NCBI RefSeq assembly: GCF_018336815.1
Contig: NZ_CP050497.1
Location: forward strand, 248,001-312,000
Length of the DNA: 64,000 nucleotides
DNA from: Treponema vincentii
Lineage (GTDB): Bacteria; Spirochaetota; Spirochaetia; Treponematales; Treponemataceae
Direction: 5' to 3'
Shown here: in pieces, positions 1-10,598 of the stretch
Layout: every line of letters begins with the position of its first letter
Position numbering within the stretch: position 1 is the first letter of the stretch
Made by a program: the position numbers and the translations under genes
The notes under the pieces: model-generated
Databases searched by the model: none
Seen by the model: the letters and a program-made list of their open reading frames with translations, nothing else
Told to the model about the DNA's origin: nothing

Positions 1-555
1 CAGTACATGCGGCTTAAAACCGATGAAGAACTCTTTGAGTTGACTTGGCCGTTTATTGCGAACTCCGGTATATTCGGAGAGCAGGATCAAAAGGCACGAG
101 ATGCTGTCGGCTTACGCTTTGCAGACCAGACCTTACTCAAACCAACCGACGAGCAAAAGGCAATGCTGATGAGGGTTATGCCGCTTATTAAGGAACGGCT
201 GCACTTTTTGACGGAAGCACCGCAAATGGTACGCTTCCTCTTTGAAGAGCCTGCTGTCCCGCCTGCGGAAGAGATTATCCCCAAGAAATTGGATGCGGAA
301 AAAACAAAGGCGGTACTCGAAAAAGCAAAGACCGTGTTGCCTTCTATTGCAAATATGGATGAACACGCAGCAAGCGACCTGTTCCGTGCGGAAGCAGAGG
401 CTATGGGCGTTAAGCTTGGAGACTTTATGATGCCGATGCGTATGGCAGTTACCGGCAGCCGTGTAAGCCCGCCCCTTATCGGTTCCATCCAGATATTGGG
501 CATCGATCGCTCTATTGCCCGGATCGAAAAAACAATAAAAGAACGGTTCGCATAA
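1..555 (+). CDS. gltX: Glutamyl-tRNA synthetase, C-terminal part (gene starts before the window)
   Basis: The frame is open from the first base, so the gene enters from the left and only about the last 184 residues are present. They match the anticodon-binding end of bacterial GltX: a helical segment ending in the typical stretch GVKLGDFMMPMRMAVTGSRVS and a final helix around IARIEKTIKERF. GltX charges tRNA-Glu in the cytoplasm. The next gene, glycyl-tRNA synthetase, follows after 19 bp on the same strand, so the two are probably co-transcribed; the same neighbours occur in Treponema pallidum. The catalytic Rossmann domain with HIGH/KMSKS lies outside the window. Confidence 0.93.
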   Translation, partial: QYMRLKTDEELFELTWPFIANSGIFGEQDQKARDAVGLRFADQTLLKPTDEQKAMLMRVMPLIKERLHFLTEAPQMVRFLFEEPAVPPAEEIIPKKLDAEKTKAVLEKAKTVLPSIANMDEHAASDLFRAEAEAMGVKLGDFMMPMRMAVTGSRVSPPLIGSIQILGIDRSIARIEKTIKERFA

Positions 556-574
556 CGAAAAAAGGAGTTTCAGT

Positions 575-1927
575 ATGGAAGATCATGCAATTTCAATGGA
601 AAAAATTGTCAGCCTATGTAAAAGGCGCGGATTTGTATTTCAGTCTTCTGAAATTTACGGAGGGCAGAACGGGGCATGGGATTACGGCCCGCTCGGGATT
701 GAATTAAAAAATAACATCGCCCGCGCATGGTGGAAAGAGATGACCCAACTGCACAACTCGATTGTCGGTATTGACGCATCAATTTTGATGCACCCGCGCG
801 TGTGGGAGGCTTCCGGTCATGTGGAAAACTTTACCGACCCGTTAGTTGACTGTAAAAAGTGTAAAGCGCGCTTCCGCGCCGATCAGATTGATCAAAACAA
901 GTTAGCCAAAAAGGAATGTCCCGATTGCGGCGGTGAACTCACCGATGTACGGAAGTTCAACCTGATGTTTAAAACCCATATCGGACCAACAGACGATAAC
1001 AGCAGCCTCATCTACTTACGTCCCGAAACCGCGCAGGGTATCTATGTGAACTATAAAAACGTCGCGCAGTCCAACCGTATGAAAATTCCCTTCGGTATCG
1101 CGCAGATCGGTAAAGCCTTCCGCAATGAAATTGTAACCAAGAACTTTATCTTCCGTACCTGCGAGTTTGAGCAGATGGAAATGCAGTTTTTTGTAAAGCC
1201 CGGTACCGATGACGAGTGGTTCAACTACTGGCGCGAGCAGCGGTGGGCGTTCTACAAAAAGCACGATGTCCGCATGGATAAGCTGCGCTGGCACCGGCAT
1301 GGCCCGGATGAACTTGCTCACTATGCAAAAGACGCCTACGATATTGAATACGAATTCCCGATGGGCTTTAAAGAGCTTGAAGGCGTACACAACCGCACGA
1401 ATTTTGACCTAACCCGCCATACCGAATATTCCGGTAAAGATATGCAGTATATCGATCAAGATAACGGCAACGAGCGGTATATTCCGTATATCATCGAAAC
1501 CTCCGCCGGTTTAACGCGCAACCTTTTGATGTTCCTCTGCGATGCATACGAAGAGCAAAAAGTTGCCGACAAAGGCAATGATGACGATTGGCGAACCGTG
1601 CTGCATTTTCACCCTGTTATTGCGCCGATTACCGTAGCGGTGCTACCTTTGATGAAGAAAGACGGACTTGCGGAACTGGCACAGGAAATTCAAGCGGAAT
1701 TACGTGAAGACTTCCGTACCGACTACGACCAATCCGGCGCAATCGGTAAACGGTATCGCCGTCAGGATGAAGCGGGAACTCCGTTCTGTGTTACCGTCGA
1801 TTATGACAGCAAAGAAGATGGAACCGTAACTTTACGATTCCGCGATTCTATGGAGCAAGTACGCGTTCCCCGTGCAGAGCTTGCAAACCGAATCAGAACC
1901 GAAATAAAAAATTACACCAGAGCGTAA
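575..1927 (+). CDS. glyS: Glycyl-tRNA synthetase (alpha-2 dimer type)
   Basis: 450-residue single-chain glycyl-tRNA synthetase, the homodimeric class II type and not the alpha2-beta2 glyQ/glyS type. The start ATG is preceded by AAAGGAG at good spacing. Class II features are visible: motif 1 region around HPRVWEASGHVENFTDP, a four-Cys zinc site (CKKCKARF... CPDCGG, about residues 90-117), motif 2 around FRNEIVTKNFIFRTCEFEQME, and motif 3 near ETSAGLTRN. The C-terminal anticodon-binding domain is complete. It makes Gly-tRNA in the cytoplasm. A tRNA-Gly gene lies elsewhere in this window (59.85 kb). Confidence 0.96.
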   Translation: MEDHAISMEKIVSLCKRRGFVFQSSEIYGGQNGAWDYGPLGIELKNNIARAWWKEMTQLHNSIVGIDASILMHPRVWEASGHVENFTDPLVDCKKCKARFRADQIDQNKLAKKECPDCGGELTDVRKFNLMFKTHIGPTDDNSSLIYLRPETAQGIYVNYKNVAQSNRMKIPFGIAQIGKAFRNEIVTKNFIFRTCEFEQMEMQFFVKPGTDDEWFNYWREQRWAFYKKHDVRMDKLRWHRHGPDELAHYAKDAYDIEYEFPMGFKELEGVHNRTNFDLTRHTEYSGKDMQYIDQDNGNERYIPYIIETSAGLTRNLLMFLCDAYEEQKVADKGNDDDWRTVLHFHPVIAPITVAVLPLMKKDGLAELAQEIQAELREDFRTDYDQSGAIGKRYRRQDEAGTPFCVTVDYDSKEDGTVTLRFRDSMEQVRVPRAELANRIRTEIKNYTRA

Positions 1928-2024
1928 GGCTGTATTTTCCCGTATAATGGCAGGCAGCACCGCATAACAAGCGGCACCGGCATTGTGCGGGAAGAGTTCA
2001 TCACTTCTTACGCGGAGTTTTTTA

Positions 2025-3047
2025 ATGACCGAATATTCATATAGCGCAGACGATCAATCCATTTTATCACCGGTATTGTATAAGTTTTTTGTTAATCCTT
2101 TGGTAAAAATTTTACCATACCGTCTACCGGCAAACTTTATTACATTCTTTTCCTTTCTTTCTATTATCATTGCTTTTTGTATTTCAGTACATGGGTATTA
2201 TATCGGAAGGTACGAGCATTGGTGGCTTATTCCATTACTTGCACTGATTTATCTGACCGGCGATTGTGCCGATGGAAAGCAGGCTCGGAAAACAGGAACC
2301 GGTTCACCGCTCGGCGAATACTTTGATCATTTTTTGGACTGTTTTGTAACCGGTCTTTTGATGGGTATTCTGATGATTTCTTTCCGAGTAACAAAACCGG
2401 CTCTTATTACAATAGGTTTCTTTAATCTATATGCGGGGCAGATTGGAAGTTTCTGGGAACGCTATAAGCGGCGAGTAATGTGCTTTGGGAAGCTCGGATC
2501 CAATGAAGGAATTATTGCTATCGGTCTGACATCGTGGCTTATGTCAATACCGTCAATTCACACGGCAGCAGACGCGGTGCTTATCTTCAATATAACGGGT
2601 GGTGAAGCGCTGATTATCATTATTATGACGGGAACAGCTATCTCCGCAATTCATTCAATTGTTCGTTCCCGTGCAATTTCATCACGGCTCATTACACATT
2701 TAATACTATCGTTTACCGTTACCTATACCGCTGCCTATCTCTTTGGGAATAGTAATATGGTGTATATCACAGGTGTAGTAAGTTTCTACAACGTATTCTT
2801 TCTTGCTTCGCTTTTAGCAGCGACAAACCTTGGTAGCCGTGAATGCTTGCCGGACATTATCATTCCTCTTTCATTCGTATTATTCTTTTTGATTCCGAAT
2901 TATACCTCGCTTATTCAGCATTTACAAATTGTATATTTGGCAATACGGGTTGGAATAAAATTTGCCGCTTTTGTCAAAATAAACCGACGGTACTGGTATT
3001 GGATTAATCCACCGCCGCCGAGCGAAGGTCTTTCAACAACGCGGTAA
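2025..3047 (+). CDS. CDP-alcohol phosphatidyltransferase (choline/ethanolamine phosphotransferase-like)
   Basis: Integral membrane enzyme that would transfer a phospho-alcohol from a CDP-alcohol to a lipid acceptor. The family motif D-x2-D-G-x2-A-R-x8-G-x3-D-x3-D is complete: GDCADGKQARKTGTGSPLG followed by EYFDHFLDC, about residues 80-105. The rest is hydrophobic with roughly eight to ten membrane spans. I chose the ATG at 2025 (CGGAG upstream) rather than an in-frame ATG 42 bp earlier. In T. pallidum a cholinephosphotransferase gene sits beside glyS and gltX, so the final step of phosphatidylcholine or phosphatidylethanolamine synthesis is the best guess; the alcohol is inferred. Its 3' end overlaps the convergent downstream gene by 44 bp. 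Confidence 0.82.
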   Translation: MTEYSYSADDQSILSPVLYKFFVNPLVKILPYRLPANFITFFSFLSIIIAFCISVHGYYIGRYEHWWLIPLLALIYLTGDCADGKQARKTGTGSPLGEYFDHFLDCFVTGLLMGILMISFRVTKPALITIGFFNLYAGQIGSFWERYKRRVMCFGKLGSNEGIIAIGLTSWLMSIPSIHTAADAVLIFNITGGEALIIIIMTGTAISAIHSIVRSRAISSRLITHLILSFTVTYTAAYLFGNSNMVYITGVVSFYNVFFLASLLAATNLGSRECLPDIIIPLSFVLFFLIPNYTSLIQHLQIVYLAIRVGIKFAAFVKINRRYWYWINPPPPSEGLSTTR

Positions 3048-3759
3048 TCTGATCGGGGTAGTCGGTAATAAGGCTGTCTACTCCCATTTCGAGCAGCTGC
3101 CGATAATCGCATTGGATGCTGCCAAACCACGGATTGATGCGAATACCCGTGTTATGTAAAGCGGCAACCAGTTCAGGTGTTACACAATAAGCTGACGGAT
3201 GATAACACTCGATACCGAGGTTTCGCACATACTGTTCGGGATGGATTTGCCAACTGTCTACCAATAGCCCACATACCACTGTAGGGTCGATCTTCTTCAT
3301 CCGCAATACGCTTTCGTGATTAAAAGAAGATATGATACAGCGGCTAATCAATTTGTATTCCTTCATCAGCTGATATACAACTTCTTCAATTCCATCATAG
3401 ATAAACACACCTGTTTTTAATTCGATGTTCGAAATGATATTAGGCTGCGCTGCAATGTATTCAAAGTATTCCCGCAACGAAGGAATGGCTGCAAAATCTA
3501 TTGTTTCGGGATGCGGTTTTGCAGCATTCAGCGATTTTAGTTCACGGTATGTTTTCTCTCCGACCAAACCCGTACCGTCCGTTGTCCGGTCAACCGTTTC
3601 ATCGTGAATAATGACCGCTTCTCCATCTTTCGAAAGATGGACATCAAACTCGATGCCGTCACAGCCTGCTTCCACCGCTTTCCGAAAGGCGAGCATGGTG
3701 TTTTCAGGGTACCGGCTGCGAAATCCCCTATGTGCAATATTGAGCATTGTTTTTTTTAG
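3004..3759 (-). CDS. Glycerophosphodiester phosphodiesterase
   Basis: About 251 residues with the GDPD TIM-barrel signature: HRGFRSRYPENT near the N-terminus (catalytic His), DGIEFDVHLSKDG (metal-binding Glu/Asp) and the second catalytic His in VIIHDETVDRTT. SNIELKTG carries a further acidic metal ligand. There is no signal peptide, so it is a cytoplasmic UgpQ-type enzyme splitting glycerophosphodiesters to glycerol-3-phosphate plus alcohol. Either of two Met codons (3759 or 3744) could be the start; MLNIAHRG would be the minimal form. It faces the phosphotransferase gene tail to tail and overlaps its stop by 44 bp. Confidence 0.88.
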   Translation of the reverse strand, partial: LKKTMLNIAHRGFRSRYPENTMLAFRKAVEAGCDGIEFDVHLSKDGEAVIIHDETVDRTTDGTGLVGEKTYRELKSLNAAKPHPETIDFAAIPSLREYFEYIAAQPNIISNIELKTGVFIYDGIEEVVYQLMKEYKLISRCIISSFNHESVLRMKKIDPTVVCGLLVDSWQIHPEQYVRNLGIECYHPSAYCVTPELVAALHNTGIRINPWFGSIQCDYRQLLEMGVDSLITDYPDQITALLKDLRSAAVD

Positions 3760-3938
3760 CATGCAAGAATTATAGCACAGATGGACAATGATGTACACGG
3801 AAGGGATTTCCAATGCGTTCCAAACTTAGCCGTCAGTTGCACTTCCCGGTGAAGTTTGTATAGGAATTTGTTCACCTAAATAAAGGGGAGCAGCTTTAAT
3901 CAGAATTGCACCGGCGGCTTTTATCCGTGCAAGTTGCG

Positions 3939-4287
3939 TTATACCATTCTTCGTAACATTCCGTACAGACGGCGAAAGTGTAGAACGATAAAAAAACCGA
4001 TAAGGCTGACAATCAATGCGCCGAATATTACTTTGATTGAACTGATCATTTGAGCAATAAATTGTAACACCACGAAAAAATACGGCTTTTGTTCGAAAAT
4101 TGAATAAGAGATATGCTAATTGCTTTAATGTCGCATGCCCCTGCGTTAAAATATCAATAACTAAATTAAGTGCTGCAGCAATAATAGAAAGAGCAATAAA
4201 AATAACACTGGCAATTCGGATATATTTCGGTATGTCAATGTCTTGCAGTGTCTGCTTTTTCTTTTCTACAGTTTCATTTTCACTCAT
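3939..4287 (-). pseudogene. Small membrane protein, broken by a frameshift
   Basis: Starts MSENETVEKKKQTLQDIDIP and runs into a first membrane helix (IRIASVIFIALSIIAAALNL). The frame as given continues to 3826 but turns polar and unlike a membrane protein. If one base is removed from the A6 run at 4075-4080 (plus-strand numbering) the frame continues as a second hydrophobic helix (about IFGALIVSLIGFFIVLHF), then RRLYGM and a stop at 3939. A two- to three-span membrane protein of about 115 residues is therefore the likely true product. No function recognised. See the finding on homopolymer frameshifts. Confidence 0.55.
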
Positions 4288-4324
4288 AATATACTTCTAA
4301 TGGACTATATATGCTTTCAATCCT

Positions 4325-5863
4325 TTAGCATCCAAACCTGCCGACAGCTTCCGCAAGTGCGCTTGCCGTTAAACCGTAGTCGGAAGTATGCAGTAGTTTT
4401 GCCGCTTCCGCATGGGCAAGGCTTGCAGTATACGCAGCCTCAACGGGAGAATAACCTTGAGCTGCTAATGCGGTAATCATCCCACTCAAAACATCGCCCG
4501 TACCCGCTTTGGCAAGCGCATTGCTTCCGAGCGAATTTACAAATACGCGGCTTCCGCAGCCGATAAGCGGATAAGCGCCTTTCAATACTATGACTGCCTG
4601 CGGGAAAGCGCCGCAAAACAGTCTCAAATATTCAAATCGGTGATCCTGTATTTCGGCAACACTTACCTGCGCAAGGCCGCTATTTGCAAGCAGACTTTGG
4701 AACTCCTTAGGATGCGGCGTTAGAATAGGCGTTTTTAAAAGCGGCAGCAGTTCAGGCAGCTTGGGGTTATGCAGTATGTCGGCGTCAAGAATGAGAGGAT
4801 GTTCCCGAACGTGCTCTTGTGAAAGGAAATCGAGCGCCCGTGCCTGTGCATCGGAACTTCGCCCTAATCCGGAGCCGATCATCGCGGCGGAAAAGTTTTC
4901 GGGCAACTCTGCCGCATACATAAAATCGAACGGGGCAGCAGGCATAGGCGCTCCGAACACGGTAACCAAACCGATACCAAAATGGAGCGCTGCAGAGGCA
5001 GCTAGCATACAAGCGCCGGTCTTTTCGCCGCAGAAAAACACACCGTGTCCGTAGCTCATCTTGTGGGTATTTTGTACGGCGCGATGAGGCAACTTCATAT
5101 CCTCTACGGACAGGAGAAAGGTGTCGGTCTCACCTTCGTAGCAGCGCCGCGGCAGCCCAAGATTACACACATGAATGACGCCGGTATAATCCTTTGCGGC
5201 ATCGGCATAGAGAGCGATTTTAAGGGCTCCCATCGTACAAGTTTCATCGGCGCGGAACGCAACAGTCGACGGTATACCGAATTCATTTAAACCGCTCGGA
5301 ATATCGCAGGCAACCTTATAACCTTGTACGGCATTCATCCGATCAATCGCCGCACACATTTCGCTATCGAGGCTGCCGCGGATACCCGTACCGAACAGCG
5401 CATCGACAAGTACATCGCAGCGTTCCTGCAATTCAGCAGCTACCGGAATACCGAGCAGACGAAGCCGCTCCCGTTGCAGTTTGCATAATGGTGATTTTGG
5501 TTCCTTTACGGAAATGACACGAACGGTACAAAAATCGGCAAGCATCCGCGCAAGTGCGAACCCGTCGCCGCCGTTATCACCGGAACCGCAGACAACCTGT
5601 ACAAGCGGCGGTTCTACCTGCGGATGCGGCAACACGCTTTGCGGAGTCGATAGCGCTCTATGCGGATACCGCAGATTCCAAATAGGTTCCGCCCCTGCAT
5701 CACCCTGTATATGTTGCGAGTATGATAACCATGGCGAAAGAACGCTTCGGATACGTTCGGCCATACCTCGGGCAGCATTCTCCATCAGTACGCCGTTTTT
5801 TAGACTAAAGGCATCTTCCGCCCGCTTATCAAGCTCCCGTACCGAGTCAAATATCTTTTCCAT
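4325..5863 (-). CDS. nnrD: Bifunctional NAD(P)H-hydrate epimerase / ADP-dependent NAD(P)H-hydrate dehydratase
   Basis: About 512 residues, the normal length of the YjeF fusion that repairs damaged NAD(P)HX. The N-terminal half is the YjeF_N epimerase domain with CGSGDNGGDGFALARMLA (about residues 80-97) and VDALFGTGIRGSL. The C-terminal half is the ribokinase-like dehydratase with LTPHPKEFQSLL and the catalytic/nucleotide motif AKAGTGDVLSGMITALA near residue 470. The ATG at 5863 is preceded by AAAGGA; a TTG just upstream is not needed. The N-terminal domain contains an extra segment of about 30 residues (around WNLRYPHRALSTPQSVLPH) that I do not associate with the family. Confidence 0.92.
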   Translation of the reverse strand: MEKIFDSVRELDKRAEDAFSLKNGVLMENAARGMAERIRSVLSPWLSYSQHIQGDAGAEPIWNLRYPHRALSTPQSVLPHPQVEPPLVQVVCGSGDNGGDGFALARMLADFCTVRVISVKEPKSPLCKLQRERLRLLGIPVAAELQERCDVLVDALFGTGIRGSLDSEMCAAIDRMNAVQGYKVACDIPSGLNEFGIPSTVAFRADETCTMGALKIALYADAAKDYTGVIHVCNLGLPRRCYEGETDTFLLSVEDMKLPHRAVQNTHKMSYGHGVFFCGEKTGACMLAASAALHFGIGLVTVFGAPMPAAPFDFMYAAELPENFSAAMIGSGLGRSSDAQARALDFLSQEHVREHPLILDADILHNPKLPELLPLLKTPILTPHPKEFQSLLANSGLAQVSVAEIQDHRFEYLRLFCGAFPQAVIVLKGAYPLIGCGSRVFVNSLGSNALAKAGTGDVLSGMITALAAQGYSPVEAAYTASLAHAEAAKLLHTSDYGLTASALAEAVGRFGC

Positions 5864-5923
5864 CAAAAAGTCCTTTCAGAAAGATACCCTCAATTAGATA
5901 AACACTGTAATTCCGAGCGTCAG

Positions 5924-7460
5924 CTATTCTTCTTTCTTTAGAACAACCTGTTCCAGCATAATAAAATTATAAATCTTCGTATAAACGGCAGTCATCCATT
6001 CCCGTATCGGTCTGTCCGAATGTTGTTCGATTTCTTTCCAGTTTTGTAGTAAATCACGATGCGGCTTATCATAATCGGCAATACAGTTCTTTATGGCATT
6101 TCCAAGCGTCATAATATTTTTAATAGCAACTTTAAGCAATTTAAATGCCGCTTCGTTAACATCATTCAAATGCTTTTGCACCTGCCGACCGGCTTCTTTT
6201 TTCTCGCTCCATTCGAGACAACAACGTACGGAATTTTACTCCCATTTCGGAAACTTCTGAAAGTTTTTCGTCAAATTCTAAAAGTTTGGTCGAAATATGC
6301 ATTAAATTATGATAGCTTTCGGAATATTCGGCAGACAGAACCTGCTGTGTCCATTGTCCGCGTACTAAAATTAAATCGGAGAGCGCCCTGACGTCACTCT
6401 TAAAGTATTCAACTAAAAATGATTTAAGGTAGTTCATTGCATCGGCATAGATATAACCGTCAAGTCCCCGTTTTTCAAATGCCGCATTGGAGCGCGGATT
6501 ATAGTTTTTAGTACCTGAAGGAATGGTATTCCCGAATACACGCTGCACTAGCACTGCTACTTGAGAATTCTTTTGTTCCTCAACAATGTCTTTTAACGTA
6601 TTATCAATAGATCTCTCTATTTGTTTAAGATAGTCGTCGGTAACCTTTTCGGTGAAAGGACTGATTTCCACCGTGTAGGTTGGATTTTTTGTAATGTGCT
6701 GAATGATTTTTTCCAGAATATGAGTACGGCGCACGTCATTTAAAAGACCGAGGTGTTTTTTCCACTGAGGGGCGTTAACCGGCTGTACATTCTTGTATGC
6801 GGTAATAATTGCAAAAAGCTTTTCCCAATTTGCATCAAGGGAAAGCCCGTTGAGCACAACGATAAAATCGTTTAATTCATCTTTAAGATACTCGCCGTTC
6901 ACATTCGAAAAGTTCGGCGTATAAGAAAATTTATCTTCCGGTAAAGCAGGATCAAATTTTTTTAAAAAGAAATAATAGTCAAACAGTACAAAGTGGATAA
7001 ATTCATTAAGCTGCCGGTACAGTGTATCGATTTCATCTATCTTCTTACCGTCAAGTTCACGCATAAAAACATCAAATTCCTTCTGCACCTGAAGACTCAG
7101 CTCTTTGGGATTTGTTGTTTTTGCTCGCTCTTTAATCGCTTCGGGTGTTAATTTTTCTCGCAGTTGATGCTGATGCTTTGATAAGTTTTGTTCTACGGTG
7201 ATAGACTTGAGAACCTTTGAAGAGGCTGCACTTGCAAGAAGCGCTCGTGCAGGACCGACAATCTTATACAGTTCAAAAAAGAAACGAGCCATCTGCTGTT
7301 GAAGCTCTTCAGAAGAGGGTTTATACCACTTTCCGAATTTACTTTTTGAAATTTCCTTTGCCAACGTCTTTAAATGCCGTTTCTTTATCGCCTCTGCATC
7401 ATCCCGCGGAAAAAAAAGCTGTAATATGCGTGTAAGGAAAGATTCTGTTTTCTGTGCCAT
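5924..7460 (-). pseudogene. Spirochaete-type hypothetical protein, single frameshift near the 3' end
   Basis: A long, soluble, helix-rich protein starting MAQKTESFLTRILQLFFPRD (ATG at 7460, AAGGA upstream). The main frame stops at 6162, but a second frame (5924 to about 6200) continues smoothly: after ...LSRMERE it reads KKEAGRQVQKHLNDVNEAAF and ends LEQVVLKKEE. The shift lies in a run of six A/T bases near 6200. Repaired, the protein is about 510 residues. No catalytic motif is visible and I cannot name a function; it resembles uncharacterised treponemal proteins. It is listed as a pseudogene only because the given sequence is not open; sequencing error is the more likely cause. Confidence 0.7.
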
Positions 7461-7639
7461 AGGTATCCTTATAATGAAGAAAATTGAGAAATCTGTCAAT
7501 CAAAAAAAGCTTTTTCTCTCTTTTCTGCCCCGCAAATTTATGATACTGTGATATTGGTTATCATCAATAATTATAGAAAGATAAAAATACGGCCCCCTTG
7601 ATTTGGAGCTTGATACTTTCGATATAACGGAGGTTCATT

Positions 7640-9010
7640 ATGCGGCATGATGAAGAATTCGATTTTACCATTGAAACACTCGGCGCCTGTAAAATACCGT
7701 CTCCCATTCACCTTTCAAACGTAATCGGAGACCGTATCGCTAATTACGTTACCAATGAAGATTTTATTCGCTTTCGGCTGGAATCTAAAGTAGGAGAGCA
7801 GTACGGCCCCTTCAAACGTGAACAGCTGATCGAAAAAGCAGGCCCGCGGGAAAAAATATTTTTTAATCCGAGCCATGTCCATGCAGGCATTATCACCTGC
7901 GGAGGATTATGCCCCGGCCTTAACGACGTTATCCGTTCTGTCGTACGCTGCTTATGGAGACGCTACGGTGTTAAACGGATTAGCGGAATCCGCTTCGGTT
8001 TTAAAGGACTCCTGCCGGATTACCATTTTGACGTTATGCCCTTAAATCCGACGGTTGTCGATGCATGCCATAAAACGGGAGGAACCATTCTCGGCACCTC
8101 GCGCGGCGGCGGCACCCGTGTCGTCGAAATTGTTGATGGAATAGAACGCCTTAACTTGAACATCCTTTTCGTTATCGGAGGAGATGGAACGCAAAAAGGC
8201 GCTTTGGAAATTGCAAAGGAGATTGAACGGCGTAATCTTTGTATCTCCGTTGTCGGCATTCCGAAAACCGTTGACAATGATTTGTCATTCATTCAAAAAT
8301 CATTCGGCTTCGACACGGCAGTCGTAAAAGCTTCTGAGGCTGTCGCCGCCGCCCGTATGGAAGCACAATCTCAGATTAACGGTATCGGATTAGTTAAGCT
8401 GATGGGACGGGAATCGGGCTTTATTGCAACGCACACGGCTATTGCGAGCCATGAGGTTGACTTTGTCCTCATTCCCGAAATTCCTTTCGATATGCGGGGC
8501 GAAAACGGCTTTTTAAAGCATTTGGAAGACCGTTTGGAGCAAAGCCATTACACGGTCATTGTCGTTGCGGAAGGGGCAGGCCAAGACTTAATGCAGAGCA
8601 AAAATGAAACCGATGATTCGGGGAATAAGCGCCTGTCGGATATCGGCGTATTTTTAAAAGAACAAATTGAAACATACTTTAAGTCAAAATCCATCCATAT
8701 CAATTTAAAGTATATCGATCCGAGCTACCAAATCCGTTCTGCACCGGCAGCGCCGGTTGACTCTATTTACTGCGAACGGCTCGGAAACAATGCGGTTCAT
8801 GCTGCTATGGCAGGTAAGACTAAACTGATTGTAGGGTTGATGTATAACAAGTTTGTTCACTTACCGATTAATGTCGTTGTCCGTTCGCGCAACTATGTTG
8901 AACCGGACGGCTCCCTCTGGCGCGATGCCCTTGATGCAACCGGTCAGCCTCCATTGATGAAAAATAAGATTCACGAAGACCATACTGAGCATCATTCCGC
9001 ACATAAGTAA
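7640..9010 (+). CDS. pfkA: 6-phosphofructokinase, group X / clade long type
   Basis: 456-residue phosphofructokinase. Motifs in order: [16 protein letters not shown] (phosphoryl-donor loop), [25 protein letters not shown] (catalytic Asp in TVDND) and [11 protein letters not shown] (fructose-6-phosphate site). The two specificity positions read Gly (GGDGT) and Lys (PKTVDND). PPi-dependent enzymes carry GGDDS, whereas classical ATP-PFK carries PGTIDND. The Gly/Lys combination is that of the atypical ATP enzymes of plants and trypanosomes, so ATP use is predicted. An intrinsic terminator follows at 9057-9093. Confidence 0.9.
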   Translation: MRHDEEFDFTIETLGACKIPSPIHLSNVIGDRIANYVTNEDFIRFRLESKVGEQYGPFKREQLIEKAGPREKIFFNPSHVHAGIITCGGLCPGLNDVIRSVVRCLWRRYGVKRISGIRFGFKGLLPDYHFDVMPLNPTVVDACHKTGGTILGTSRGGGTRVVEIVDGIERLNLNILFVIGGDGTQKGALEIAKEIERRNLCISVVGIPKTVDNDLSFIQKSFGFDTAVVKASEAVAAARMEAQSQINGIGLVKLMGRESGFIATHTAIASHEVDFVLIPEIPFDMRGENGFLKHLEDRLEQSHYTVIVVAEGAGQDLMQSKNETDDSGNKRLSDIGVFLKEQIETYFKSKSIHINLKYIDPSYQIRSAPAAPVDSIYCERLGNNAVHAAMAGKTKLIVGLMYNKFVHLPINVVVRSRNYVEPDGSLWRDALDATGQPPLMKNKIHEDHTEHHSAHK

Positions 9011-9056
9011 ACACCATATCGCCTATTATCGTGCGTAAAGCACAGATATGCGGTGG

Positions 9057-9093
9057 ATTGCCGCCTTCTATAGAAGAGGGCGGCAATTTTTTT
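9057..9093 (+). terminator. Intrinsic terminator after the phosphofructokinase gene
   Basis: A perfect 9-bp stem (ATTGCCGCC / GGCGGCAAT) with a loop of 13 bases is followed by seven T residues, ending the plus-strand phosphofructokinase transcript. It lies directly against the stop of the convergent guaB gene, and its T-run in the other direction is an A-run, so it may serve only the plus strand. Confidence 0.85.
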
Positions 9094-10598
9094 AGCGTAT
9101 AGAGGAACGCACGTCCTTCAGCACAACATCGTGAGAGCCGCCTTCTACAATGCTGGAAGGTGAGACCAATGTTATTTTTGCATTCGTTTGCAGTTCCGGA
9201 ATGGTTAGCACACCGCAGTTGCACATTGTTGAGCGTACTTTATAGAGCGTTGTCTTAACACCGTCATGTAATGAGCCAGCGTAAGGGACATAGGAATCAA
9301 CGCCCTCTTCAAACGCAAGCTTACTGTCGCCACCGGAATCATAACGCTGCCAGTTCCGCGCCCGCGACGAACCTTCGCCCCAATATTCTTTCATATAACT
9401 GCCGTTTACCAATATTTTGTTTGTCGGGCTTTCATCAAAGCGAGCAAAGTAACGCCCCAACATACAGAAGTCGCTGCCCATTGCAAGCGCCATTGTAATA
9501 TGATGATCATACACAATACCGCCGTCGGAACAGATGGGGATATAAATCCCTGTTTTTTTTAAAGTAAGCATCGCGGGCTTTGGCGACTTCAATAAGCGCC
9601 GTTGCCTGCCCACGCCCGATGCCCTTGGTTTCGCGGGTAATACAGATGGAGCCGCCGCCAATCCCTACTTTGATAAAATCAGCTCCTGCTTCCGCCAAAA
9701 AGATAAAACCGTCTTCGTCAACAACATTTCCTGCCCCAATGGGAATTTTTTCACCATATTGCTTTTTTACAAACTTAATAGTACGTTTCTGCCATTCCGA
9801 AAAGCCGTCTGAGGAGTCAATACACAAAACATCGACGCCGGCGGCAATCAACGCAGGAACCCGCTGCTCATAATCGCGGGTATTCAGCCCCGCCCCCACC
9901 AAGTACCGCTTCTTTTCGTCAAGCAGTTCGTTCGGATGCTCTTTTTTGCTTTCATAGTCTTTGCGAAATACAAACGCTACAAGTTTTCCTTCGGAATCAA
10001 GAACGGGAAGAGAATTGAGCTTATATTCCCAAATAATATCATTTGCTTCCTTTAAGGTAACGCCTTCACCGGCATAATGAACCTTTTCAATCGGCGTCAT
10101 AAATTTTGAAACGGTTAAATCCCGCGCCATCCTACTTGGACGATAATCACGACCGGTAATAACACCGAGTAGTTTACCATGTGCAGTACCGTCATCGGTA
10201 ACAGCGACCGTCGTATGCCCTGTTTTTTCTTTTAAACGCAACACGTCTTCCAAAGTATTCTCAGGTTTTAAGTTTGAATCACTTTCTACAAAACCGGCTT
10301 TATAGTCTTTAACGGCAGCCACCATGGCAGCTTGTTTTTCTATACTCTGTGAACAGAAAATAAAGGATAAACCGCCCTCTTTTGCAAGAGAAATCGCCAT
10401 ACTGTCATTGGAAACCGATTGCATAATTGCCGAAACCAATGGAATATTGAGCGTATAGAGCGGTTTTTCTCCGGTAGCAAAACGAGTAAGCGGCGTATGC
10501 AGGTCAATATTTTGAGGGCTATGTTCAACGCCGGTATAACGCGGAATTAACAGATACTCATTAAAAGTATGCGACGGTTCTTCATAATAGTACGCCAT
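9092..10598 (-). pseudogene. guaB: IMP dehydrogenase, interrupted by a homopolymer frameshift
   Basis: Makes XMP from IMP, the first committed step of GTP synthesis. The first 345 or so residues are in one frame: barrel start, two CBS modules (around residues 100-215), LCIDSSDG, and the catalytic loop [12 protein letters not shown] with its Cys. The frame then breaks in a T8 run at 9553-9560. The continuation is in another frame: [20 protein letters not shown], then [17 protein letters not shown] and the flap/C-terminal region to 9092. Dropping one base restores a normal enzyme of about 500 residues. Because guaB loss would be costly, I read this as a sequence error, not a dead gene. Confidence 0.9.
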